From positions 186,001 through 250,000 of the forward strand of contig CAWFEA010000006.1 of assembly GCA_963814745.1 (NCBI GenBank): a stretch of 64,000 bases of DNA, given 5' to 3'. Source of the stretch: CAWBRT01 sp963814745. Lineage in GTDB: Bacteria; Acidobacteriota; Terriglobia; Terriglobales; Acidobacteriaceae. Under the pieces are notes generated by a model. It did no database searches. It saw nothing but the letters and a program-made list of their open reading frames with translations, and was not told where the DNA came from. Below are positions 13,601-19,653 of the stretch, in pieces (position 1 is the first letter of the stretch; each line of letters starts with the position of its first letter). A program made the translations under genes and the position numbers.

Positions 13601-14306
13601 CGGAGCTCCCCAGGTCAGCTACACCACGCCGATCAACGGGGCCACCATGGTTCCCACCAACGGGCTGATCGAGGTCGCTTTCAACGAATTGGTCAACGCT
13701 CAAAGCCTGGGCCAGATTGTGCTCACGCCCACCTTGCCAGCCGGCGCCTCGGTTCCACTCACGCCTTCGCTGGTGTATGGCGGGAGCGTGGTGCGGCTCA
13801 CCCCGGCGTCGCTGCTGGCTCCGGGCACCACCTATCAGCTGACCATCGCCGGGGTCACCGATCTTTCCGGCTCTAACGAGGTTACGCAGCAGACGATCAG
13901 CTTCACAACCGGGGCGAACCCGCAGATCGGAAATGGCAACACGTCCTTCACTGCCCCTTACGTCATGGTGTACGGCGGCTCAACCCTCACGCAGATACCG
14001 ACCTACACGAACCCAGGGGTGACGAGCGTGGACGGTACCCAGCCCATCACCCTGACCTTCTCCGGGCCGATTGAGGAGGCTTCGCTATTCGGCAATGCAG
14101 TGAAGCTGTACACCGCAATTGGAAGCACTGCCGTTCCTTTCGGTATTACGTTGTCGAACGGGGGCAGCACCGCTACGATCACTCCTACGGGGGCGCTGGC
14201 TGCGGCTACCGAGTACGAATTGACGGTCAACTATAACGGTTCGGTCTACGATCAGGCGGGCTATGCTGTCGCGAACGGAGCCTACTTCTATTTCACCACC
14301 AAATAA
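4656..14306 (+). CDS. Giant Ig-like repeat surface/secreted protein (IPT/TIG units followed by Big_5-type units)
   Basis: This is an open frame of 3,216 codons. The nominal TTG start is only where the clean frame begins, because the same protein continues upstream through a frameshift at about 4562. Residues 1-470 hold about five IPT/TIG-like units. From about residue 475 there are about 21 units of 105-120 residues with the SbsA/Big_5 pattern: PxNGATNV, then FSEPxxPxS, then TFTPxxxLxxxTxYTV, then DxxGN and FTT. Two non-repeat modules interrupt it, at residues about 889-1037 and 1900-2057. The composition is rich in Thr, Ser, Asn and Gly and poor in Lys and Cys, as in extracellular beta-solenoid or adhesin proteins. 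No membrane anchor, LPXTG motif or sorting tail is seen, and it ends right after a final unit (YFYFTTK). Any signal peptide lies outside the window. Adhesion or polysaccharide contact is the likely role, but that is inference. Confidence 0.8.
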   Translation: MNSGTQGLTETVTITGAFTHFTTTAGCSPNCTTASFGSSDITVNSVYAVSATSLQAKITVQGTATLGYRNVSVTTGSEAVSLTNAFQVTQGPAAILSVSPNSGKQNQNGVGPITITGSQTHFTQGTPIVNLGNGVLVTNTQVTSDTVLTVLVNIAQTAPLQANNVTVTTGGEVATLLGGFTVLVGAPIVTTVSPATVNQGATVPMTVNGLYTHFNSGITGASFSPNDVTFVSVNSGATATQAVINVSVSNTAALGSHSITVMDPTDVSASGTGVFTVAGGIAAVASLLPAAEPQGWSGPVIINGNFTHFSPSSVVTFSGSGITAGAVQFNGITQLSVPVTVAQGAAPGSYTVTVTTGSEVAVGTGLFTVQPGAATVSISPNVGNPGTTPIVTITGTNTHFDPVLANDTVSIGSTPNITATITNVLGQTITAKLTIAAGAALQAYDVSVSDKGNGGDPNPMTITGGFTIEAAAPVAPTIVVTAPVSSATNVPTNTKFTFELSEPIQNASTPAPPGVATGNVILFDQSIGGYSCDPSAAAMVSGAVTTDGSGRIVTFTPAQDLKVSNAYILCIDGSLNGWTSPWSSPVIQSQGASPQSLAYTYYTFTTGFGPDTSGPSFTYSNISNNDTNVGTNAVVTLGFNEAVNPISVNPSSFYVLQSGNPVAGTIGYNSSFTQYTFTPSPAFSANTQYTVGYTSGITDWTGTPLVNPNPGGFQFTTGAGSDTTGPSILTWTPCCGETTGLNPTFAFTTSKPINPLSITPGTYYVVNAATNWTVPGGQVSFANDNQTVVLTLPVGTLLDSGTSYNWYVSGHDRDGNGFSGQAAFITDPPPTVSADLTPPTVSQTNPPNGATNVALNPQIQVQMNKPIDSTSVAGATVTLNPPPQAVVGSCGSAAGNLVANCGFETGNTNSWTASNFANGWDVVVTTPVNSGNYAMRIGNDNSYGAAVLSQTIADTPGVSYTFSFYLQSQSYGTVKSFQAMWNGSTLLNLGPTLNSAFGWTQYSFTVTGTGSDTIKFQAISDPGYFYLDDVVVTNVAPNGVVGGSSLASDNQTVRFAGVILAANTSYTATLIGLKDVDGNTMAPYQWSFGSGVGSTQLVTQGTISISPASGAPAVAVTSPVVLTLSAPVNPDSVNNGTFFVFDNTAVGGGYALPGTYAISTGGETITFTPSVPFEGGHQICVYASYSSSLYDTAGNVFQTNTECFTTASAVDTTPPVVVSITPPNGATGIGPNNPITVIFSKPMNPNSFGNGTVGLYTGTTLVTKSVSVSHDTTAITFSNSTLSYGTTYTVVITPGVTDLANNQIASQVTASFTTLARPSTSSPEEQTVVGCSLCVTGFRPGAGATSVNPTNPVTFFITAPLNPASVTVGTATTPGTMYVAQNGVLFEGSVALSANNQVITFTPSGGTFTPGAVVSVYLTSGITDTYGNTLTAYSASFTVAAATANTAPVLSAISPSNGSSLVVVNTVIDARFNQPIATSTATTSNFYVLANNSSSGAVSGSVSLLNGNQLLRFTPSSLAASTCYYVYLTSGLANTTGQSFGGSSTSYNSYFCTGIASDSITPSVTAIEPTSGATGIGVNALIRLSFNDAIETATVDASTITLSANGTAIPYTFSYSSTNGNVGFNVNGPNQLVLTPQQPLPANSTTILVSVTDSVTNTAGKSVTPFSGSFQTGPAPNFTAPQVVSTSVSNNDTNVPVNSVFTITFNEPIDTRSLQYNSTIDLRDNQYSTGQPNNSVPALMTYSADGSQVTIAPLAPLAAGRQYYFGVCNVFDLTGNPSGCWAILNYFTTALTPPANLSVLRVTPPNLTPALVVGTNVHPEVQFNHPVSELSALANISLTQGGTTVPASISFSSSDTVVTVSPNVILQPNEPYILTIGGGTTGVTDASAAQQQYTPVAYLHTGDSAVGVPLANGAADTNWTVAGPAVPSANPVVLSPANRYSSWAADDSNSQWIGVHNTVSQPEAPYTFTTTFSLTNPASALLSLYWGIDDDGTLALNGTPIATGNGIYTLQSVNVGGSSGLFVTGTNTLTVTMTSSDQQWDGIRVVGTVSEQSSSTPAVGTYLPSSITSQFQTGASIDLTAPSITAISPSPSNVVTGTNPVLQVSFSEPVDPLRSSGWYLSNQVTGRNIALTPSWSSSLMSVSFSYASYVNSSGAAGQLDPNTNYYFNSGSYYDLVGNGPVSTGQYFTTGSVPISSAPVVNNWTPALGATGVPLNPVIAMQMSSPIDPTSLQASSIGLVPATAGSLQLSSDGYTLSFVPAGSLNAGTPYTLQVLASAFTDINGNAVAAFSSTFTTTTAALTGNGTITLASPSPEATNVPVNSAVIINLNRAVDPLTVTQSSFQVFQTDNSAYPIAGTVAVVSPTQLSFTPIGPLPANSTLWVYAGWSTAMKDVSGNNFTCLCGSNDSFTTATVTNAAPTVLAVTPLNDSTGNGPNTVVTLVFSEALNYNTINSSNFQLYSGYSNLGASIGYSADRNIVTLSYANLPYNSPITVSVGTGVLDLNGNHMASPFTSTFTTIAKPATAAPTVVQLRPANGTSGVSLSAPITIYTSSPVDSATVNATSLAVIENGVNIPGSYAVGTAPATAEGQTIVFTPTQPWSASGLVQVFLTSAVTDVWGNAFTAYSAQFNTQAQPSNPALTGPSLVSITPCSDCYSALNSVVVATFDQAIASGANTGNFYLLTSSNGSGTPIAGSVNQSASNPNQLELIPGTLAANTWYYVYLTTGIQNADGLGFAAGSTTTYAGYFYTGNPADHISPVVNTVAPSNGTNVGDNVIPQFTFNDTVDTNTINPNTVTLTANGSSVPFTLSFGSNYSTSPGTSVTLTPEIPLPDNATTVKLNISVGGSILNVAGSAVPEVDLTFSTGQGPDFTAPYVVSESPNYDGPGVQQNYIQTNSTFTYVFNEPLSANSVLNNPNVSLYDYGSNSLIPAGVSLSPDGTTVTFSPGPLTAGVQYRPCIEDVYDLAGNLDNGECYYYTTVAGTSGAPQVSYTTPINGATMVPTNGLIEVAFNELVNAQSLGQIVLTPTLPAGASVPLTPSLVYGGSVVRLTPASLLAPGTTYQLTIAGVTDLSGSNEVTQQTISFTTGANPQIGNGNTSFTAPYVMVYGGSTLTQIPTYTNPGVTSVDGTQPITLTFSGPIEEASLFGNAVKLYTAIGSTAVPFGITLSNGGSTATITPTGALAAATEYELTVNYNGSVYDQAGYAVANGAYFYFTTK
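7320..7765 (+). other. CBM-like (galactose-binding fold) module inserted within a Big_5 unit
   Basis: This segment of the giant protein (residues about 889-1037) begins NLVANCGFETGNTNSWTA and ends with FYLDDVVV. That is the start and end pattern of carbohydrate-binding modules of the CBM4/9 type, with a long aromatic-containing middle (SFYLQSQSYG, AMWNGS, YSFTVTGTG). It sits between the first and second halves of one Big_5 unit, whose later strands resume at GGSSLASDNQTVRFAG. Sugar binding is an inference from the pattern. Confidence 0.6.
10360..10830 (+). other. Second inserted jelly-roll-like module in the giant repeat protein
   Basis: Residues about 1900-2057 break the Big_5 periodicity. 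They contain NGAADTNWTVAGPAVP, WAADDSNSQWIG, a YTFTTTFSL strand, LYWGIDDDGTLALNG and GTNTLTVTMTSSDQQWDG. The W-GIDDDG-L-LNG pattern with a following TNTL strand is typical of beta-sandwich lectin-like modules in secreted bacterial proteins. It lies at the end of the eighth unit of superblock 1 and has no counterpart in superblock 2. The function is unknown. Confidence 0.5.
11231..14303 (+). repeat. Superblock copy 2: nine Big_5-type units without insertions
   Basis: Units 13-21 mirror units 4-12 in order: a GTITLASP opening, an LRPANGTS unit with VFLTSAVTD, a unit with YYVYLTTG and a YAGYFYTG ending, an FNDTVDTNTIN unit, and a DFTAPYVVS unit with CIEDVYDLAGN. The copies are diverged enough that this is an old duplication rather than a recent assembly echo. 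Copy 2 lacks both inserted modules and is therefore about 1 kb shorter. Confidence 0.6.
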
Positions 14307-14879
14307 GCGTTGACGACGGAGTGGGAGGCGATCAGGGTTTCTGGGAGGTCGAGGCGCTGGCGAGCGGCGGGACTAAGATGGGTGATGCATAGCAGACGCT
14401 GTGCATCACCTGACGGCTCGACTCAAGGTCAACGAGTGCGCGATTTCGAGAAACCTTTCCGGGCGAGTGACCGGCGATCCGCAAGCTATCAGCAGACCCC
14501 GCCTGCAACGGGCCCAGCGGACGCCGCAAGTCGCACCGCGGACACCGACCAGTATTACGTTGCAGTTTCGATATAGAGTGGCAAGCCAACCCCCACCGTA
14601 ATCTCCAATCTGTGCCTCGGCCCGCTCGAAGACGGTGAGGCTGATTTTCGTGAACTTTCGGACGATCAGGCGATCTGCGTCGGCTAAGGGACCTCATCGA
14701 GATTGCGGATGTGGAGGAACCCGACCTTGGCAACCGCACCCGGGATCCGCCCGACCGTCACGTCCAGGTCATCGAGCACCTTGTTGCTCCCGCACACGCT
14801 CAGCGAAAGGCCTCGTACGACAGGCGCAACGTTGCTCGCCTCGGAGCCTGAAACTCTATTCCGCAAAGCAGTCCGAGCC
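14307..14879. other. Gap after the giant gene: no gene recognised
   Basis: About 570 bases hold only short overlapping open frames without family signals. No convincing terminator follows the TAA at 14304-14306. The segment borders the transposase remnant and may be a residue of past insertions. Confidence 0.5.
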
Positions 14880-15644
14880 CATGCATATGCGGCCATTGCG
14901 GACAGCCGATGGTAGTGATCGGCTACGAAGAAAGTGAGCAGTTAGACGTAGAACCGGCGAAGTACTTCGTGCTGGTGACCAAGCGAGAGAAACGCGCCTG
15001 CAAAGCCTGCGCAGAGGGCGTACTCACGGCGCCGCTGCCGCCACGGATCATTGAGAAGGGCCTGACCCGCGACCGCGTCGTGATCGACACAATTATCCGC
15101 AAGTATTCTGACCACTGTCCGTTATATCGGCAGAGCGCGATCCTGGAACGGGAGATGGGGCTGGAACTGAGCCGGGCGACGCTGGACGGTTGGGTCATGC
15201 AAGTCGGCGAACGGTTGATCCCGCTGGCCGCCGCGATGCGGCGAGTTGCTGAAAGGCGGCTACATTCAGGCCGATGAGACCCCGGTTCCAGTGCAGATGC
15301 ACGATGGCTGCGGTAAGGACCACCTCAACGATACCAGCCAAGACGTACATATCATCATGGACGACTACGGAACTCACAAACATCCCGAGGTGAATAACTG
15401 GTTCAGCGTCCATCCCCGCTACCATGTCCATTTCACCCCGACCGGATCGTCCTGGCTGAGTCAGATTGAGCGCTGGTTTGCCGAAATCACCGCCAAGCGC
15501 ATCCGTCGCGGCACTTTCCTCAGCGTCGAGGCTTATATCAGGGCGAACAACCTCGAGCCGAAACCTTTCGTTTGGGCAACGACCGCGAAGTCGATCTTGC
15601 GAAAACTCAAGAAATATAAAGAAACTTTAGATACGGCACACTAG
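14880..15644 (+). mobile_element. Chimeric transposase remnant: IS66 TnpC-like front joined to IS630 DDE-like tail
   Basis: From 14882 the frame reads CICGHCGQPMVVIGYEESE, the IS66 zinc-finger region, followed by VEPAKYFVLVTKREK, LPPRIIEKGL and the DGWV region. The frame shifts near 15240 and resumes as LKGGYIQADETPVPVQMHDG, still IS66. At about 15320 the similarity changes abruptly to the C-terminal half of an IS630-type DDE transposase: VHIIMDDYGTHKH, then HFTPTGSSWLSQIERWF with the catalytic-glutamate region, RIRRG, and NNLEPKPFVWATTA. A short deletion between SVEA and YIRANN removes some residues of the usual IS630 tail. No start codon, no terminal inverted repeats and no intact copy are present, so this is a dead hybrid left by nested insertions and deletion. 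Confidence 0.75.
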
Positions 15645-15680
15645 GTTCAAATTGTGGGCTTCTTACAGGTGAGAGGCTGC

Positions 15681-16293
15681 TCAATGAGCGCCGTTCGTAA
15701 GGTTCCTTGTTCTTTTTCTCTGAATTTCTTGGTTGTGCACTTCACTGTTACGGGGCGCGATGTTGAAAACGCCGTAGGTCCGGTCGCCGAACTCCGCGCC
15801 ATAACTGCCACGGTCGGCTTCCAGGTAATCGATGTCTTTCGGATCAAATTGCGGTCCAACATTGCCGGCGATGTTGGTATTGGGAACAGGAACGCCGTCG
15901 ATCAGCCAACTGACTTGGTGCCCGCCGCGAATGTGTAACTGGTCGTGGGTAATGTAGGCACCAGGAACGTGATCGGTGATCATGGCCAGACTGTTGGTGC
16001 GATCGGCGCCCGGGGTTCTCTCGACATCCAGGCGGCTGATCAGGGTGACATTGAAGGCGGAGACCTCCGACTGGTCCAAGACTATGAGCACCCTGCACGA
16101 GGCGGTGCTGCGGGTCGTGAATGACACCGCGAGCCGAGCCGAAAATGGTCGCAAATACGCTGCTGCTGGCTGCAAGCACAGCCAGCAGAATGAGGATCTT
16201 TTCCCTACTCAAAAGAAGGTTGTGTACAGGGTTGCCATTTAGAGGTTTACAGGTAAGTGCCTCGCGAGTCTTTGCAATGAAATCGCTCATCAT
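15681..16293 (-). pseudogene. TonB-dependent receptor fragment (signal peptide and plug domain only)
   Basis: Read leftward, one frame gives a signal-peptide-like run (KILILLAVLAASSSVFA) and the beginning of a carboxypeptidase-regulatory-type domain (RGVIHDPQHR). The frame then breaks and most of that domain is missing. A second frame continues with a plug domain: NSLAMITDHVPGAYITHDQL, HIRGGHQVSWLIDGVPVP, NVGPQFDPKDIDYLE and GSYGAEFGDRTYGVFN. The beta-barrel, normally hundreds of residues, is absent; the frame runs out near a mobile-element remnant. The order matches acidobacterial Oar-like receptors. It is clearly non-functional. Confidence 0.75.
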
Positions 16294-16530
16294 GTCGAGT
16301 GTGACTTGGATCGTCACCCTTCTCCAGTGGTCTGGGAACTGACGGCCCTTGGCAAACTCTTCGAGCACGAGCCGAGCGGAGTTAGTGCTTGAAGAAGCAC
16401 ATGATCCGCTCTCTTCATGAAAGGTTTATCCAAGCGCTTCAACAGGGAAATGCCACCAAGTACTGGACCTTGAGCTTGCCAGTCGCTTATCCGGCGCGCT
16501 GCAGCAGCTCTTCCTCGTTCGCATCGCCCT

Positions 16531-16854
16531 GTGAAGGGCGTCGCGGACTGGGTATTCGCCAGTCCCTACTTTGCGGGGAAAAAGCTCTACAGCCCTTTGC
16601 ACGTCGCCGAACTTCATCTCTGGCCGGCGGCCAAGAAGGTGGGCCTCGGCGACAAACTCGGCTGGCGCACTTTTCGCCGGACGTATTCGAGTCTGCTGTG
16701 CCAGCTTGGAGTAGATATCAAAGTTCAGCAGGAGCTGATGCGGCATGCCGACATCCGGACGACGATGAACCTGTACACCGACTCGTTCCCGGAGGATTTG
16801 CGAACGGCACACCGCCTGGTGGTGCGGAAGATTCTGCCGGAGAAAGTGATGTAG
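16531..16854 (+). pseudogene. Tyrosine recombinase (phage-type integrase) C-terminal fragment
   Basis: About 107 residues match the catalytic C-terminus of tyrosine recombinases: DWVFASPYFAGKKLYSP, GWRTFRRTYSSLL, VQQELMRHADIRTTMNLYTD. The MRH histidine and the final tyrosine are present. The usual HxxR histidine reads arginine here (RTFR), and the N-terminal core-binding domain and the first catalytic arginine are missing. The fragment ends 65 bp from the 3' end of tRNA-His, the normal position of an integrase at a tRNA attachment site. It is most likely the relic of an integrated element. Confidence 0.7.
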
Positions 16855-16919
16855 GTTGCTTAACGGACCCTAATGGACCCTCGCGGAATCCGCAACTGCC
16901 GTGAATTCAAGGGGATCAT

Positions 16920-16995
16920 TGGGGTGGGTGGTGGGATTCGAACCCACGACAGCCGGAGCCACAGTCCGGAGTTCTACCACTGAACTACACCCACC
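16920..16995 (-). tRNA. tRNA-His (GTG)
   Basis: Read on the minus strand, the sequence folds as a full cloverleaf. The acceptor arm is GTGGGTG paired with CACCCAC, the D-arm stem is GTTC/GAAC, and the anticodon stem CCGGA/TCCGG surrounds the loop CTGTGGC with anticodon GTG. The T-arm is GTGGG-TTCGAAT-CCCAC. The extra 5' G (complement of 16995) can pair with discriminator C73, the hallmark of bacterial tRNA-His. CCA is encoded (16920-16922). Confidence 0.95.
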
Positions 16996-17087
16996 GTGGA
17001 CACTTTGAATTATATCAAAGCGAAATCACAATACTTCCTCGTCTGATGCCAATGCAGCCCGCGCACGATTGCCAAAGCGTAGGTCTA

Positions 17088-17621
17088 TTATCGCTTCACG
17101 GCCTTCGGCTGCAGACTGACCAGAGCAAGGTCGGTCCACTTCGCGTCGCGTCCGCGCACGAAGCTTAGCGTTTCGATGCGGGCACGATGCGAGCCTTCAT
17201 AGTGGTCCCATCGGTCGCGTGCTTCCTCGTAAACCTGGCGCGCTATGTCGTCCGTCTCCATCTTGGCGATCGTCAGATGCGGGATGAACGGCAGTTCTTC
17301 ATCGCAGGCCAACGGTCCGCCATTCATCCGGTCATGGGAGTCGCGTATCTTGTATGCCGCGTGCGCCACTCTGAGAAAGATCGTGGGAGTCGTGGGAAGG
17401 AAATTTTCGACATCCCCCATGACTACCTCGAAAGGCTCCACGGTGTCGCACTTCTCCGTCAGCCATTCAATCGCGTCGCTCTCGGAGCCCTTCAACATTC
17501 GAGGAGGCAGTATGGTGATGTGGGAGGGAAGGTGGGCGTGTTTGGGATGGAGTTCAGCGCGCAGGCTCTCGACCCACTCGGCAAGTTCCCCCTCTAGATA
17601 CGCAACCACAGCGAAAAGCAT
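17088..17621 (-). CDS. 2'-5' RNA ligase family / 2H phosphoesterase
   Basis: A cytoplasmic 2H-superfamily protein of 177 residues. Members open 2',3'-cyclic phosphates or ligate or cleave 2'-5' linkages; the substrate here is unknown. The two catalytic HxT motifs are visible: SHITI at residues 33-37 and PHLTIAK at 114-120. The length is normal for the family. An ATG at 17657 in the same frame would add 12 residues, but it overlaps a perfect TATAAT on the minus strand. The internal ATG at 17621 (MLFAVVAYLEG) is therefore preferred, although its ribosome site is weak. It stands alone between tRNA-His and a secreted hypothetical protein. Confidence 0.8.
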   Translation of the reverse strand: MLFAVVAYLEGELAEWVESLRAELHPKHAHLPSHITILPPRMLKGSESDAIEWLTEKCDTVEPFEVVMGDVENFLPTTPTIFLRVAHAAYKIRDSHDRMNGGPLACDEELPFIPHLTIAKMETDDIARQVYEEARDRWDHYEGSHRARIETLSFVRGRDAKWTDLALVSLQPKAVKR

Positions 17622-17655
17622 TGGACCGTCACAGTGCATCGCACAAGTCAAGCCC

Positions 17656-17661
17656 ATTATA
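17656..17661 (-). promoter_or_regulatory. -10 element (TATAAT) of the 2H phosphoesterase gene
   Basis: A perfect TATAAT on the minus strand, with a TTTTGA about 18 bases upstream as a poor -35. It lies 34 bases before the chosen start codon and overlaps the alternative upstream ATG. Confidence 0.45.
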
Positions 17662-17839
17662 AGCCGCCGCCATCAGCATTCAAAATCGCGCCCCGGCGAG
17701 TCTTAGGCCCGATCTACGAAATCGATGCATGCTGCTGAAGAACGCCCCCGGGACGCCTCCGCATTGATGATCACGTGCGCGCATGAGAATGATGTCTTGG
17801 AACTGATGCGCCCCGCGCCTTTTGCTTAGCGCCCCTTTT

Positions 17840-18853
17840 CTATTTGATTTCGTTCATCGCCAGTGCCGTTCCATAGTCTTGCCCGTTGGGCGCCACGGCA
17901 CGCGCGACAATCTCGCTGAACCCATCGCGCAACTCGGGATATTTAGTTACCAGGTCCTTCATCAGCGCAATATTGTCCAGGGCAATTTGCCCGGTGTTCG
18001 AGATATCGGCCGCCCGGTATTTCACCACCAGAGCCAATTGATTGTTGTCAACCACGGGAAAGGCGGTCAGCAGCTTGACCGTGCGTGTCCCCAGGGTGGC
18101 CGAGATCGGCCCATCGGTCGGTATGTCGCTGGGTCTTACCCGCTCGGCCTCATCGTAAAGTTTATCCAGCTTGAGGGTGCTCATGAACGGAACCGGCGCC
18201 GCCAATTCCCTGGCCTCCCAAAAATAGAACCAGGCGTTGTGGACCTGCCCTTTCTGCTTGAACTCCTGAGCCTTTTGGGCGTACCAGTCGGCGTCGTGCC
18301 CAGCCACCTGCCCCGGCTTGGCGAAATATCCGCCCAACTTCCAGACCCCGCCCATTTGCTGAAGAACCTCGGACAACGTGTACGGGCCCTTTGTTCCATT
18401 AACGTCTATGATGACCACGGCATAGCGCCCCGGCGCCAGGTTGGGAAGCACGAATCCGGCGCTATTCGCGGTATTGCCATTGGCCCCGAAGACCCCGCAG
18501 AAGAACTCGGCGCGTGCCGACGGAGCCGACCCTGGCTCATCCAGCAGATAAGTCTTGCGAATTACCCCCGGGCCGCTCAATCCGTCTTTGTTGTCGGAAC
18601 CCGCCTGCTCGACTGCGCCGAAATCCGCCGCCAGGCTTGGTATGGAAGCAGCGCGCAGTCCGGCCACATTGCCGGCCGCGGACATACGGAGATAATCCTT
18701 CGCCGCGCTTTCAATCGCCGAGCGCGTAACCGGATCGATATCTTCGGCTTCTTTGCACGTCTGGGCGACCAATGGCATGGCAGCCAGCAACAGAAAACAC
18801 GGCATTAGCCACCGCAACCGCGAACCAGGAAAAGCAAACAGAAAGCAGCTCAT
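17840..18853 (-). CDS. Secreted hypothetical protein
   Basis: I do not recognise the family. From the ATG at 18853 the 337-residue product has an N-terminal signal sequence (RLRWLMPCFLLLAAMPLVAQ, residues 11-30) and then a soluble periplasmic-looking chain. Near the middle there is a stretch (LAPGRYAVVIIDVNGTKGPY, TLSEVLQQMGGVWKLGGYFA) that looks like a small domain measuring or carrying a response, and a later helical WYAQKAQEFKQKGQ segment. The frame is open upstream to 19084, but the added residues are basic and lack a signal peptide at the terminus, so the shorter start is chosen. Confidence 0.65.
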   Translation of the reverse strand: MSCFLFAFPGSRLRWLMPCFLLLAAMPLVAQTCKEAEDIDPVTRSAIESAAKDYLRMSAAGNVAGLRAASIPSLAADFGAVEQAGSDNKDGLSGPGVIRKTYLLDEPGSAPSARAEFFCGVFGANGNTANSAGFVLPNLAPGRYAVVIIDVNGTKGPYTLSEVLQQMGGVWKLGGYFAKPGQVAGHDADWYAQKAQEFKQKGQVHNAWFYFWEARELAAPVPFMSTLKLDKLYDEAERVRPSDIPTDGPISATLGTRTVKLLTAFPVVDNNQLALVVKYRAADISNTGQIALDNIALMKDLVTKYPELRDGFSEIVARAVAPNGQDYGTALAMNEIK

Positions 18854-19176
18854 GAGATCACCCGCACGCTCGGCGGCAACCATTCGCAAAGAAGGCGGAG
18901 AAATTCGAACTCCACAGAGCACGACGCGTTTGTTGCCGCGTCCAGAAACTCTCATCTGCAATAGATGCCCGTCGATGGCACTAAAGATGTTCATCGTAAC
19001 AGGAAGCAACCCTGCAATCATCCGGACACGACGCGACCCCCCGGCAAGGCCAAGAACCTTGATAGGCGATTGCATTACCGTCATCGTGCCGGCTCTTTCC
19101 GCCGTCGCGGTGCTTACCTCCTGCTCGCGCGATCAGCCCCGGTTGCCGACGATTTCCCAAGCTGCCGCCGGGCACT
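18854..19176. other. Intergenic gap: no gene recognised
   Basis: About 320 bases between two leftward genes. Open frames here are extensions or shadows of neighbours. No RNA gene or clear terminator is seen. Confidence 0.45.
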
Positions 19177-19560
19177 CTAATCGAGCTTGTGCAACTCGCG
19201 ATTACCCCTGGCCATTTCAATGATCTGGATGCCGTAACCGTCGGGATCGCGCAACAAGCCCCAGCGTCCGAAGGGCTCCTCGCGCGGTTCGATGCCGAAG
19301 TGGCCTCCTCGGCGCTTCAGCTCCGAGGCCGCTTTCACAATGTCGTCTACATAAATTCCAAACGTGCAGCCGGAAGTTGGGCTGACCTTCACTTCGTCGC
19401 CTTCCGGATGCAATCCGATCAGGATATTCCCAGCGTCGAATTGGCTCCAGTTGTTCTGTTTGAACAGCAGATCCAGGCCCAGCACGTCGCGATAAAAGGC
19501 GACGCTGCGCTCCATGTCCTTCACCACAATCATGATCAATCCGAGTTTGCCGACGTTCAT
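19177..19560 (-). CDS. VOC family (glyoxalase/bleomycin-resistance fold) protein
   Basis: 127 residues from the ATG at 19560, which follows a strong AGGGGGA ribosome site. The beta-alpha-beta-beta-beta pattern of a single vicinal-oxygen-chelate module pair is clear: IMIVVKDMERSVAFYRDVLG at the N-terminus, FGIYVDDIVKAASELKRRG in the middle, and WGLLRDPDGYGIQIIEMA at the end. Such proteins are small metal-dependent lyases, dioxygenases or binding proteins. The exact substrate cannot be told. It lies just downstream of pyrE on the same strand, with 93 bp between. Confidence 0.85.
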   Translation of the reverse strand: MNVGKLGLIMIVVKDMERSVAFYRDVLGLDLLFKQNNWSQFDAGNILIGLHPEGDEVKVSPTSGCTFGIYVDDIVKAASELKRRGGHFGIEPREEPFGRWGLLRDPDGYGIQIIEMARGNRELHKLD

Positions 19561-19653
19561 CAAATCCCCCTGCCGTGAACCCAACATTCTCCGCGCCAAT
19601 TCCCCATCCTGCAACTCAGGCAGCCGTGAAAAGCGCCGCTTCCCAAAATGGGA

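Noticed and set aside
1..14306. CRISPR array or tandem DNA repeat suspected from periodic motifs
   Set aside because: The periodicity is at protein level (about 300 bp units with varied DNA), with no identical short repeats and spacers.
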